Shown: positions 7,015-14,976 of the stretch, piece by piece
How positions within the stretch are numbered: position 1 is the first letter of the stretch
Layout of the letters: every line of letters begins with the position of its first letter
Source of the DNA: an uncultured Eubacteriales bacterium
Lineage (GTDB): Bacteria; Bacillota; Clostridia; Christensenellales; DTU072
DNA length: 64,000 bases
NCBI GenBank assembly: GCA_949292905.1
Contig: CASFAV010000004.1
Span: 212,755-276,754, forward strand
Direction of reading: 5' to 3'
Position numbers and translations under genes: made by a program
Notes under the pieces: generated by a model
Seen by the model: the letters and a program-made list of their open reading frames with translations, nothing else
What the model was told of the DNA's origin: nothing
Databases searched by the model: none

Positions 7015-9468
7015 ATGGCGATATCTGTAAACAAACTGAATATCGATTGCAAAACGACGGTGCTTTCGTCGCGTTGCGCCGTATACAAGACCGCGGAGCT
7101 CGCCGCCAAGCTCAACCGCCTGCGCAAAAGCGATTTCGCGCTCGGCAAAATAGCGGAAGCGGTGCTCGCGTCGCGAGCGGTAAGCGGAGCCGCGCTCGCG
7201 GACGGCAAAGGTTTCTATACCGCCTCTTTCGGTCAGCGCGGCGAATACGAATTTTCGTTTGCTACCGGCGCCCTTCCCGCGCCGCTCAAACGCGACGACA
7301 TAATTTTCTACGGATTTACCGGAGAAGGCTCCGAGGATCTGAGACTCAACGACAGGCGGCTGGAAACCTACCTCAAGGACCGCGCCGGATTCGCCGCCTC
7401 CATAGTCCCCGCCCGCACCCGTCCCGTAAGCGCGGCGTTCGACAAGCTGTACCGTATTTCGGGCGCGGAGCGCGTGGACTTCCCCATGCTCAACGCCGAA
7501 CAGAAAGCCATCGTCGAAGCCGAGGACGGCAACATTCTCGTACAAGGCGTGGCGGGCAGCGGCAAAACCAACCTGTGTATAGATAAAATAGTTTTCGCGG
7601 CGGCGCGCGGCTACGCGGGCAAAGTGCTTTATTCCACATATTCGCGCGGACTTCTCGTCGACACCCAACGCAGGGTGAACGCTTTTGCCGCGGATATAGA
7701 AAACTTCGTCGCGGAATACACTCACGGCAGAGTACGTTTCACCGATCCCGATCACAAAAAAGCCGTCGAAAACAAACTCGGCATATATTTCGACGTGGAC
7801 GAGGACGACAAGATAGCCGCGGCGCTTACGAAAACGGCAGCCTTCCTGCGCGACAAAGTCGATTACTGTCTTATCGAAGACCTTTACCGCAAATACTGCG
7901 GCGGCAAGCGCCGGGAATGCGGCGAGAGCTACTTCCTCAACGAATTCATCCCCAAGCACGCCGCGCAGAAAGCGGAAGGCGCGTTGGCAAAAGTAAGGCA
8001 TCTGTCCTACGAGGTGGTATATAAAGAGATATACGGATATATTTTCGGCAAGGCGGATCTCGTTGATCCCGCGCGGACAATGAGCCGCGAGGAGTACGCC
8101 GCCGCCCGCGTCGGCACGCTGACCGCGCAGGAGTCGGAAGCCGTATACAGGATAGCGCGCGCCTACGCCGAACATCTCGCGGCGAACGGGCTCACCGACA
8201 ATAACGTCATGAGCCGCGATATGCTCAGGTCGCGCGGCAACCTTCCCTACTATTCTTTAGCCGTACTCGACGAAGTGCAGGATCTTACCGAAATAAATCT
8301 GCTCTTTATGAAAAGCACGGCGCGTAAACTGTTCTGCGTGGGCGACGCCCTGCAGATGATAAATCCTTCCTATTTCAGTTTCGCCTTCCTCAAGAGGCTC
8401 ATGTATTCCTCGGAAACGACGACCATACGCGTGCTTAAACACAACTACCGCAACACCCCGCGCATAGCGGAGATCGTGGAAAGGTTGAACGACCTCAATA
8501 TTTCGCGTTTCGGCACCCATAACTTCGTGTTGAGGAGCCGTCCCGTCGATTCCGCTACGGAAACGAGCGCCGTATACGTTCGCGGGGATTCCCTCGTGAA
8601 GATGATGGCGGAACGTAAGCTCGACAACTATACGCTGATAGTTTCATCCGACGAAGTAAAGGGGCGCCTGCGCAAGGTAGTGGGTAACCGCGAGATACTC
8701 ACGGTGTCCGAGGTCAAGGGACTGGAGCGCGACACCGTGGTGCTGTACGACCTGCTGAGCGACCATAAGGACAAGTGGGCGGCGCTCGCCGGTGCGGGCG
8801 TCGACCGCAAGACCGCCGACGAAAATTCGGTGTACAGATATTATTTCAATCTGTTCTACGTGGGCGTCTCCCGCGCAAAAGCTCACGTCTACGTATGCGA
8901 ACGGGAGGAGATACCCTTCTTCGACAAATTCTTCTCGACGGAGTTCGCCTGCCTTACTCCCGGCGAAGCGTTGAACCGTCTGGACAAGATCCTTGCGCGC
9001 ACCGAAACGGACGACGCCGATCTATGCGAACGCATAGAAGAATTCATGCGGCTCGGGCAGTACGCAAACGCGCGCGTCGCTCTCGACAGACTGCGCGACG
9101 ACAACGTCCGCGTCGCCTACCGCGACAGGATAGACGTGCACGAAGAATTCATCTCTCACGGCAACTACCGCGAAGCCGGCGTAAGATTCTGGGAAAAAGG
9201 ACTTTACGACGACGCGCGGGAAATGTTCGCCCTCTCGGGAGACAAGCTCCTTACGGAATTCATGGAAGCCTGCCTCGAAAACGACGGGCGCGCGCTCGAC
9301 TACGACATAGTGCGCTATTTCGCCGACGTAGGCAACAACGACGTCGCCCGCAAGCTCATCCTTAACACCGTGGCGGGCGACCTCGAAGCACTCAGAAAAA
9401 CTCAATCCTCGCTCAACGCCGCATTCAAAGCGTTGAGAAGATCAAAGGAGAAAAAATATGGACAATAA
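7015..9468 (+). CDS. SF1 UvrD/Rep-like helicase-ATPase with helical C-terminal extension
   Basis: 817 residues from the ATG that follows GGAGAAAGG. Residues 1-165 form an unrecognised domain. The motor follows: MLNAEQKAI (Q-motif region), Walker A GVAGSGKT (178-185), Walker B DEVQD (419-423), VGDALQMI, HNYRNTPRI (motif IV), a GLERDTVVLYD segment and GVSRAKAHVYV (motif VI, near 617). The last 150 or so residues are helical and TPR-like, with no nuclease motif visible. A nucleic-acid-dependent ATPase is near certain; a specific DNA-repair or defence role is not shown. Its end overlaps the coiled-coil gene by 11 bases. Confidence 0.85.
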   Translation: MAISVNKLNIDCKTTVLSSRCAVYKTAELAAKLNRLRKSDFALGKIAEAVLASRAVSGAALADGKGFYTASFGQRGEYEFSFATGALPAPLKRDDIIFYGFTGEGSEDLRLNDRRLETYLKDRAGFAASIVPARTRPVSAAFDKLYRISGAERVDFPMLNAEQKAIVEAEDGNILVQGVAGSGKTNLCIDKIVFAAARGYAGKVLYSTYSRGLLVDTQRRVNAFAADIENFVAEYTHGRVRFTDPDHKKAVENKLGIYFDVDEDDKIAAALTKTAAFLRDKVDYCLIEDLYRKYCGGKRRECGESYFLNEFIPKHAAQKAEGALAKVRHLSYEVVYKEIYGYIFGKADLVDPARTMSREEYAAARVGTLTAQESEAVYRIARAYAEHLAANGLTDNNVMSRDMLRSRGNLPYYSLAVLDEVQDLTEINLLFMKSTARKLFCVGDALQMINPSYFSFAFLKRLMYSSETTTIRVLKHNYRNTPRIAEIVERLNDLNISRFGTHNFVLRSRPVDSATETSAVYVRGDSLVKMMAERKLDNYTLIVSSDEVKGRLRKVVGNREILTVSEVKGLERDTVVLYDLLSDHKDKWAALAGAGVDRKTADENSVYRYYFNLFYVGVSRAKAHVYVCEREEIPFFDKFFSTEFACLTPGEALNRLDKILARTETDDADLCERIEEFMRLGQYANARVALDRLRDDNVRVAYRDRIDVHEEFISHGNYREAGVRFWEKGLYDDAREMFALSGDKLLTEFMEACLENDGRALDYDIVRYFADVGNNDVARKLILNTVAGDLEALRKTQSSLNAAFKALRRSKEKKYGQ

Positions 9469-10174
9469 CGACGTCAGGACACTTATAGAAGCGTTCAGAG
9501 GCTACCGCGAGCTGATCACGCCCATCCAAGCCAACCTCAACGAATTCGTGGCGACCTACGAGGGCATGCGCAACGACATCGAAAAATTGAACGGCGCTTT
9601 CCAGGGCGATCTCAAAGGCAATCTCGACAAGATATACCGCACCTTATCCGCGCAAGCCGAGAAAGCCACCGATCTTTCGTCCAGGATAGACCGTTTCGTG
9701 ACCGTCGCGAACAAGTACACCGCAGACGCCGAAAAACTGATGTCGCTCATGGAGAAGATATCTTCGAGGCTGGAAGCCGTGCGGGATACGGAAGCGAAAG
9801 CGGAAGCTCAATTGGCGCGGCTGGACGCGCTTCTCGAGGAAAAACGTAAAAATTACAACGTCAGGGACCTCGAAAAAATGCTCGAAGCCTATAACGACAA
9901 CGTAGGCAGGATCAGCGATTTCGTCAACAATTCGGTAGCGGGCAACATCGCGCAGAGCAACCGCACTTTACAGGACATCAAGAGCGCCAACGACCAGCTC
10001 GTCAAAGAGCTTGCGGGAGAAAGAAAATCGGTGGAATCGCTTGCCGCGGCTTCGCGCGAAACGAGCCGTTTCCTTCAGAAAGTGGTGGAGCAGAACGACG
10101 TCAACGAAGCCTATATATACGAAATACTCGATAAATGGGCGGCGAGCCGCAAGGTACGCACGAGGAAGAAATAG
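9458..10174 (+). CDS. Coiled-coil protein of unknown function
   Basis: 238 residues, almost wholly heptad-patterned and charged, without Cys or membrane segments. Blocks such as LDALLEEKRKNYNVRDLEKM and KELAGERKSVESLAAASRE indicate long alpha-helices; the end is basic (SRKVRTRKK). It starts inside the helicase gene with a good AAAGGAG site, and the next gene begins at the base after its stop codon. The packing suggests stoichiometric synthesis and a possible scaffold between the helicase and the membrane protein; this is inference. Confidence 0.75.
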   Translation: MDNNDVRTLIEAFRGYRELITPIQANLNEFVATYEGMRNDIEKLNGAFQGDLKGNLDKIYRTLSAQAEKATDLSSRIDRFVTVANKYTADAEKLMSLMEKISSRLEAVRDTEAKAEAQLARLDALLEEKRKNYNVRDLEKMLEAYNDNVGRISDFVNNSVAGNIAQSNRTLQDIKSANDQLVKELAGERKSVESLAAASRETSRFLQKVVEQNDVNEAYIYEILDKWAASRKVRTRKK

Positions 10175-12184
10175 ATGGCTTTCTTCAAGCTGAAACAAAA
10201 ACGCGGCGGGAGCGCCGCGCCCGAAACGGGCGACCGCCTCAAGGATCTGCACGCCGCAATATTGCATGACGACGACGTACTGATGCTCGGATTGCTCACG
10301 GCGGACGCTTCGCTCGCCGCGCACGCTTTCGGCAGATTTCCCCTGCTCAGCCTGTGCTATATGTACCGCAGTCGCAAAATAGTCCGCAAATTCGCAGACC
10401 GTCTCAGGGCGCACGACGGCAATTACTCCGTTTCTCCGGAATACACCGAAGATTACAAGAAATTCCGCGAGCTTGCCGGAAGAAGCTTACGGCTTTTCCG
10501 CGAAGGCTTCGTGACCCCCGCGGACATGCTCGCGGTGATCGGCGACGCGCCCACTCTTCGCGCCGAACTCGGAGCGAAGCCCGCGAAAGCTCAGGCGGAG
10601 CGCATAGCTAAAATATACGAACTCACTTCAAAAAGAAAAGTGCGCGTCAAAGAAAACGGCGTTTCCGTACCACATTCGAGGAAGATGAACGCCGTGCAGA
10701 TAACGGCGATAGCGCTCATAGCCTTTTTCGGACTGGGCGTAGCCGGAGGCGCGCTCGGCGCATATTACGCCGTTCCCGCCGCTTTCGGGGGGGACGGGAG
10801 CGCCGACGCCCCCATCCTCGTAAACAACACGGAGCAATTCCTTTTCGCCGCGGGCGATACTCAGCAAAGATATTTCAAGCTCACCTCCGACATCGTGATA
10901 GACGCTTCCGCAAGCGACAAACTGAACGTAGTGTCCGACATCGACTGCGACGGGCACACCGTCGAGGTGGTCTCCGACGGTAAGCCCCTTTTCGAAGACA
11001 TCTCCGGCAAGCTCCGTAACGGCGTATTCGATTTCGGCTCAGTGAATATCTCCTACTCCTCCGATTCCGCCCTGCTCGCCCACACGGTAACGGGCGGCGC
11101 CGAGCGCCTCACGCTCAAAGCGGAAGGAACGCTTACCGATACTTCGGGTAACGAAACGGTTTATTTCGGGTGTCTTTCAGTCGAGAATTCGGGAACGGTC
11201 AATTACGTTACCGCAGAGCTCGGCCTCAAAGTCACGGGGGCTTCCGCAGCAGGTGAAAGCGCGGGCGACAGCTTCTTTGCGGGTATCGTCGCCAAAAACT
11301 CGGGCTCCGTCGCGTACTGCTCCGTGACGGAAAATTCCGTAGTCGAACTCGACACCGTTGACGGCGCGGGCGTCGTAGCGGAGAACTCGGCAAACGGCAG
11401 AGTGCTCGATTCGACAAACGCCGCCGCGATATCGCAGATCTCCTCCTACGCGATGTGGTCGCCCAACTCGTCGGGAGTCGTTCTCAACAACTACGGCACC
11501 GTCAGCAACTGCGTGAATTCGGGCGACGTCGCCGTTTCTTCGGAAGCCACGAAGGAGGCGGTGGAAGAGGAAATGGATAAGCTCGGCGTATCAGGGAATA
11601 TCGCCGTTTACGCGGGCGGCGTGGTATGCACCAATTACGGCACGTTGCGACACTCCAAAAACACCGGCGACGTGTCCGCGGCTTCCCTCTATTCCTATAT
11701 TTACGCGGGCGGCGTCGCCGCCGCGAATACCGCTCATTCGGGAGGCTCCGCCTCGATAGACAACTGCGCCTCTCTCGGCGTCCTCTCGATGTCCTGCGCC
11801 GAAGCGGACAACATAGGTGAAGGCGATACTCTTACCGTATTCCTTTTCGGAGGCGGGATAGCGGGTTATTTCGCTACCTACGAATCCTACTCCGCCACTG
11901 CGACAAATTCATATTCCACGATGAGCTTTACTCATTCCGGCTATGCCGGTTGCTTCGCGGGAGGGATAGCGGGCGTTCAGCTCTCCCCTTCCGTTCCCGT
12001 GCTCCCCTTCGGACTTACCGATAATTATTATCTCACGGGAAGTCTGAGCGGCTTCAACGCAGGCGTCGGCGCGCTTATTTCGGCATGGGACCACAATATA
12101 TATTATTCTTCCGGCGTGAACGTGCAGGGCGGCGCCTTACCGATGACGCAGACCCAGCTCGAAGAATGGAGCTATTACTGGTAA
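10175..12184 (+). CDS. Membrane protein: cytosolic N-terminal domain, one TM helix, extracellular GLUG-like repeats
   Basis: 669 residues. Residues 1-165 are soluble, mostly helical and without signal peptide. A single hydrophobic helix (about 172-200, ITAIALIAFFGLGVAGGALG) follows. The rest is Gly/Asn/Ser-rich with repeats of the form GVVCTNYGTLRHSKNTGDVSA, like GLUG motifs that build beta-helices on the cell surface. The predicted topology is N-inside and C-outside. No sorting signal is seen. The gene directly abuts the coiled-coil gene, so the cytosolic head could meet the helicase or coiled-coil product. Function unknown. Confidence 0.7.
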   Translation: MAFFKLKQKRGGSAAPETGDRLKDLHAAILHDDDVLMLGLLTADASLAAHAFGRFPLLSLCYMYRSRKIVRKFADRLRAHDGNYSVSPEYTEDYKKFRELAGRSLRLFREGFVTPADMLAVIGDAPTLRAELGAKPAKAQAERIAKIYELTSKRKVRVKENGVSVPHSRKMNAVQITAIALIAFFGLGVAGGALGAYYAVPAAFGGDGSADAPILVNNTEQFLFAAGDTQQRYFKLTSDIVIDASASDKLNVVSDIDCDGHTVEVVSDGKPLFEDISGKLRNGVFDFGSVNISYSSDSALLAHTVTGGAERLTLKAEGTLTDTSGNETVYFGCLSVENSGTVNYVTAELGLKVTGASAAGESAGDSFFAGIVAKNSGSVAYCSVTENSVVELDTVDGAGVVAENSANGRVLDSTNAAAISQISSYAMWSPNSSGVVLNNYGTVSNCVNSGDVAVSSEATKEAVEEEMDKLGVSGNIAVYAGGVVCTNYGTLRHSKNTGDVSAASLYSYIYAGGVAAANTAHSGGSASIDNCASLGVLSMSCAEADNIGEGDTLTVFLFGGGIAGYFATYESYSATATNSYSTMSFTHSGYAGCFAGGIAGVQLSPSVPVLPFGLTDNYYLTGSLSGFNAGVGALISAWDHNIYYSSGVNVQGGALPMTQTQLEEWSYYW

Positions 12185-12190
12185 ACAAAA

Positions 12191-12412
12191 ATGAAAAAAG
12201 ACTTCGCCTTCGTTATCCTCATAATCTTCGCTATAGCCGTTCTCCTCACGGACGCGGCTTACGCCGTCTACGTCGGAGTGACGCTCTCCGCCGTGAACGC
12301 GGGCACGGCGTTCCTTCCGCTTGCCTTCCGCTCCTTCACCGTAGCCGTAATAGCCGTAAACGCCGCGTTGGTCCCCGTCGCGCTCTCCTACGCCTTTTTA
12401 AGGCGCAGATGA
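12191..12412 (+). CDS. Small two-helix membrane protein
   Basis: 73 residues with two hydrophobic segments (about 5-30 and 45-68) and a basic C-terminus (FLRRR). It begins 6 bases after the surface-repeat gene and is the last gene before the terminator. No family recognised; a helper of the larger membrane protein is possible. Confidence 0.6.
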   Translation: MKKDFAFVILIIFAIAVLLTDAAYAVYVGVTLSAVNAGTAFLPLAFRSFTVAVIAVNAALVPVALSYAFLRRR

Positions 12413-12444
12413 CATACGTCGGAATTCATCCCGCTTTCCCGTCG

Positions 12445-13251
12445 CTAACGCCGTTCTTCCCGGAGCGGCGTTTTTTTTACCCGTCCGACCGCATACAGTA
12501 TCTGCGGCAGTATCCCGGCACAGACGCATTTCAGTCCGTTCTCCTCGTCTTTCCGATGAGCCCTCGCGTTCAGCGCGTACATTCCCACGCACGTCCCCGT
12601 GAGTATCGCTATCATGAAGATATACCACCCTGCCACAAATCCCGCAGTCACTTTTTCCGCGGGCATGAGATATTCGAGAATACTTCCGTCTATTATTTTA
12701 AGGAATACGACGTTGTCCAGGCTCGCTATATCGGGATAAAAAATCTTTTCTTTCACCAAAATTATGAATACCACGCTCAATAGAATAGCGGCAGGTATCG
12801 CCCAGGCGGATCTCTTTTTGAATTTAACGGTATTGAAGCAGATGAGCAGCCCGCCGAAAAAGAGAAGATTGTGTATGCCGAGCGAGACGACAAGTCCCGT
12901 CCAGTCGCCGAAACCGGCGACCATGGTGTCGGGCGAAGCTATTACGGCAAGCGTGTTGCCGAAACCCGTGGCAAATCCGAAGTACGCGCCTACGGGCATC
13001 ATGAATTCCACTCCCGCGACCGCTATAACGCTGTAGGTGAAATAGCTTATCTGCGAAAACTCTATAGGATAAACGTGTGCGTCGTAGACGAGATTTTCGA
13101 TATATTCGGCGCTTTTATAGGCAAGCACGATAAGTCCTATGACCGTCGCGATGAACGCCGAGGTCTTCCTGTGCTTCCTGAGCAGATAGACCGCCAATAC
13201 TTCCGCTAAACATATTACCACCACGATGAGCGAAACCCACCAGTATTTCAT
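12445..13251 (-). CDS. YwaF/TMEM164-like integral membrane protein
   Basis: 268 residues with about seven hydrophobic helices; the ATG at 13249-13251 fits a GGAGA site and the first helix (MKYWWVSLIVVVI). The pattern of a long helix with EFMMPVGAYFGFATGFGNTLA, then SLGIHNLLFFGGLLICF, resembles the YwaF (TIGR02206) membrane family; the match is by eye only. The role of YwaF proteins is poorly known. The last codons overlap the terminator of the converging operon. A longer frame upstream lacks a ribosome binding site and crosses the promoter. Confidence 0.55.
   Translation of the reverse strand: MKYWWVSLIVVVICLAEVLAVYLLRKHRKTSAFIATVIGLIVLAYKSAEYIENLVYDAHVYPIEFSQISYFTYSVIAVAGVEFMMPVGAYFGFATGFGNTLAVIASPDTMVAGFGDWTGLVVSLGIHNLLFFGGLLICFNTVKFKKRSAWAIPAAILLSVVFIILVKEKIFYPDIASLDNVVFLKIIDGSILEYLMPAEKVTAGFVAGWYIFMIAILTGTCVGMYALNARAHRKDEENGLKCVCAGILPQILYAVGRVKKTPLREERR
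12447..12478 (+). terminator. Terminator closing the release-factor/helicase gene run
   Basis: AACGCCG (12448-12454) pairs with CGGCGTT at 12466-12472, followed by an eight-T run (12471-12478). It overlaps the 3' end of the converging YwaF-like gene. No comparable terminator is seen between 5970 and here. Confidence 0.8.
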
Positions 13252-13282
13252 ATTCGATATCTCCGAAAAACTTTTTACACCG

Positions 13283-13311
13283 ATTGTATCATTCCCGAAA
13301 CGCTTTGACAA
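13283..13311 (-). promoter_or_regulatory. Promoter of the YwaF-like gene
   Basis: On the minus strand TTGTCA (13306-13311), 17-base spacer, TACAAT (13283-13288). It lies in the divergent region shared with the catalase gene; the catalase promoter itself is not clear. Confidence 0.6.
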
Positions 13312-13400
13312 CCGACCGCGGTCAATATCGTAAATTAAGTGCGCCGATTTTGCCGACATTTGACGAACGCGCGGCATATATTGAGAAAAAGGAGGTAAAT

Positions 13401-14891
13401 GTGGCTCAGGACAATATTTTTACGCAAAAGCTCGGCGAACCGGTGGCTAACGACAATTTCAGTCTGACGTCCACGGACGGCAATATATTGCTCAGGGACT
13501 CGCAGCTCATCGATAAACTGGCGCGTTTTGACCGCGAACGCATTCCCGAACGCGTGGTGCACGCCAAAGGCTGGGGCGCTCACGGCGAATTCACCGTGAC
13601 GGGCGACGTTTCGCGTTACACTCTCGCAAAAGTTTTCAACCGCGTGGGCAAAAAGACCAAAGTGCTCGTAAGATTCTCTACCGTGGCGGGAGGGAGAGAT
13701 TCCGCCGATACCGTAAGGGATCCCAGAGGTTTCGCCGTCAAATTCTATACCGAAGACGGTATCCTCGACATCGTTGGGAACAATACGCCTGTCTTTTTCA
13801 TAAGGGATCCGATGAAATTCCCCGACTTCATACACTCTCAGAAGAAAAATCCGCGCACCAATCTCACCGACCCCAACGCGCAATGGGATTTCCTTTCGCT
13901 CACACCGGAGAGCATTAACCAGGTGACCGTCCTTTTCAGCGACCAGGGCATCCCCTACGGATTCCGATTCATGGACGGCTTCGGCACCAACACCTTCGTG
14001 TGGTACAACGCGAAAGGCAATTACAATTTCGTCAAATACCACTTCATATCCCAACAGGGCTTGAAATACATACCCGCGGAAGAAGCGGAAAAGATAGCGG
14101 GCGAAAATCCAGATTTTGCGGGCGAAGACCTGCACGACGCGATAGCGAAAGGCAATTTCCCCTCCTGGAAGCTCTACGTGCAGATAATGTCGCCGGAGCA
14201 GGCGGAGACATACCGTTTCGATCCCTTCGACACCACGAAAACGTGGTACGAGGAAGATTTCCCGCTCATCGAAGTGGGCGTGATGACTCTGAACCGCAAC
14301 CCGTTGAACTTTTTCAACGAAGTGGAGCAGGCGGCTTTCTGCCCAGCCAACATGGTGCCCGGCACCGCTCCCAGTCAGGACAAGATGCTACAGGGAAGGC
14401 TCTTTGCCTACCGCGACACGCAGAGGTACCGCCTCGGCGTGAATTTCCAACGCGTGGCGGTGAACGCGCCGACGAGCGAGGTATTCAATTACGAGCGCGA
14501 CGGCGACCTCGCGCGCAACCCGAACGACCCCGTCAACTATTATCCCAACAGTATGCAGAAAGTAACTTTCACCCGCGACGCCGAAGCGCCGCCGCAGGAG
14601 ATATACGGCGAGATCAAGCGTCACGTCGTCCCGATCAAGGATATAGATTTCGTGCAGGCGGGCGACCGTTACCGCGCGATGGACGAGGGAGAAAGAACGC
14701 GCCTAATAGACAATATCTGCGCTTCGCTCTCGCAAGCGGAGAAACGTATCCAATACCGTCAGACCGCGCTTTTTTTGAAAGCGGACGCCGAATACGGCAA
14801 GCGCATAGCCGAAAAACTCCGCCTCAATATCCGCGAAGTCTACAAGCTCTCGCGAATGTCGCAAGCCGAACGCGAATACGCTACAAGATAA
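13401..14891 (+). CDS. katA: Monofunctional haem catalase
   Basis: 496 residues, typical of small-subunit clade 3 catalases; converts hydrogen peroxide to water and oxygen in the cytosol. Catalytic His54 (RVVHAKGWGAHGEF), Asn127/128 (VGNNTPVFFIRD) and the proximal haem ligand Tyr337 (RLFAYRDTQRYRLG) are all present. The start is the GTG at 13401, 5 bases after GGAGG; an upstream in-frame extension has no site. A TTGACA (13305-13310) lies upstream but with no convincing -10 at the right distance, and no PerR box was recognised. It is isolated between terminators. Confidence 0.95.
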   Translation: MAQDNIFTQKLGEPVANDNFSLTSTDGNILLRDSQLIDKLARFDRERIPERVVHAKGWGAHGEFTVTGDVSRYTLAKVFNRVGKKTKVLVRFSTVAGGRDSADTVRDPRGFAVKFYTEDGILDIVGNNTPVFFIRDPMKFPDFIHSQKKNPRTNLTDPNAQWDFLSLTPESINQVTVLFSDQGIPYGFRFMDGFGTNTFVWYNAKGNYNFVKYHFISQQGLKYIPAEEAEKIAGENPDFAGEDLHDAIAKGNFPSWKLYVQIMSPEQAETYRFDPFDTTKTWYEEDFPLIEVGVMTLNRNPLNFFNEVEQAAFCPANMVPGTAPSQDKMLQGRLFAYRDTQRYRLGVNFQRVAVNAPTSEVFNYERDGDLARNPNDPVNYYPNSMQKVTFTRDAEAPPQEIYGEIKRHVVPIKDIDFVQAGDRYRAMDEGERTRLIDNICASLSQAEKRIQYRQTALFLKADAEYGKRIAEKLRLNIREVYKLSRMSQAEREYATR

Positions 14892-14941
14892 TTTTCGGTA
14901 ACATATTGTCGGGATACGGATACCTTTATCGCATATTATCG

Positions 14942-14972
14942 AAACGCCCGCCTTTACTTGGCGGGCGTTTTT
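14942..14972. terminator. Bidirectional terminator between catalase and SF2 helicase genes
   Basis: AAACGCCCGCC (14943-14953) pairs with GGCGGGCGTTT (14960-14970), T run on the plus strand and a shorter one on the minus strand. Confidence 0.8.
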
Positions 14973-14976
14973 CCGA

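Noticed and set aside
13305..13336. TTGACA as the catalase promoter
   Set aside because: No acceptable -10 at 16-18 bases; the same bases serve the divergent promoter with a better fit.
13284..13400. Longer N-terminus for the catalase
   Set aside because: No ribosome binding site, unlike the GTG at 13401; the added 39 residues are not catalase-like.
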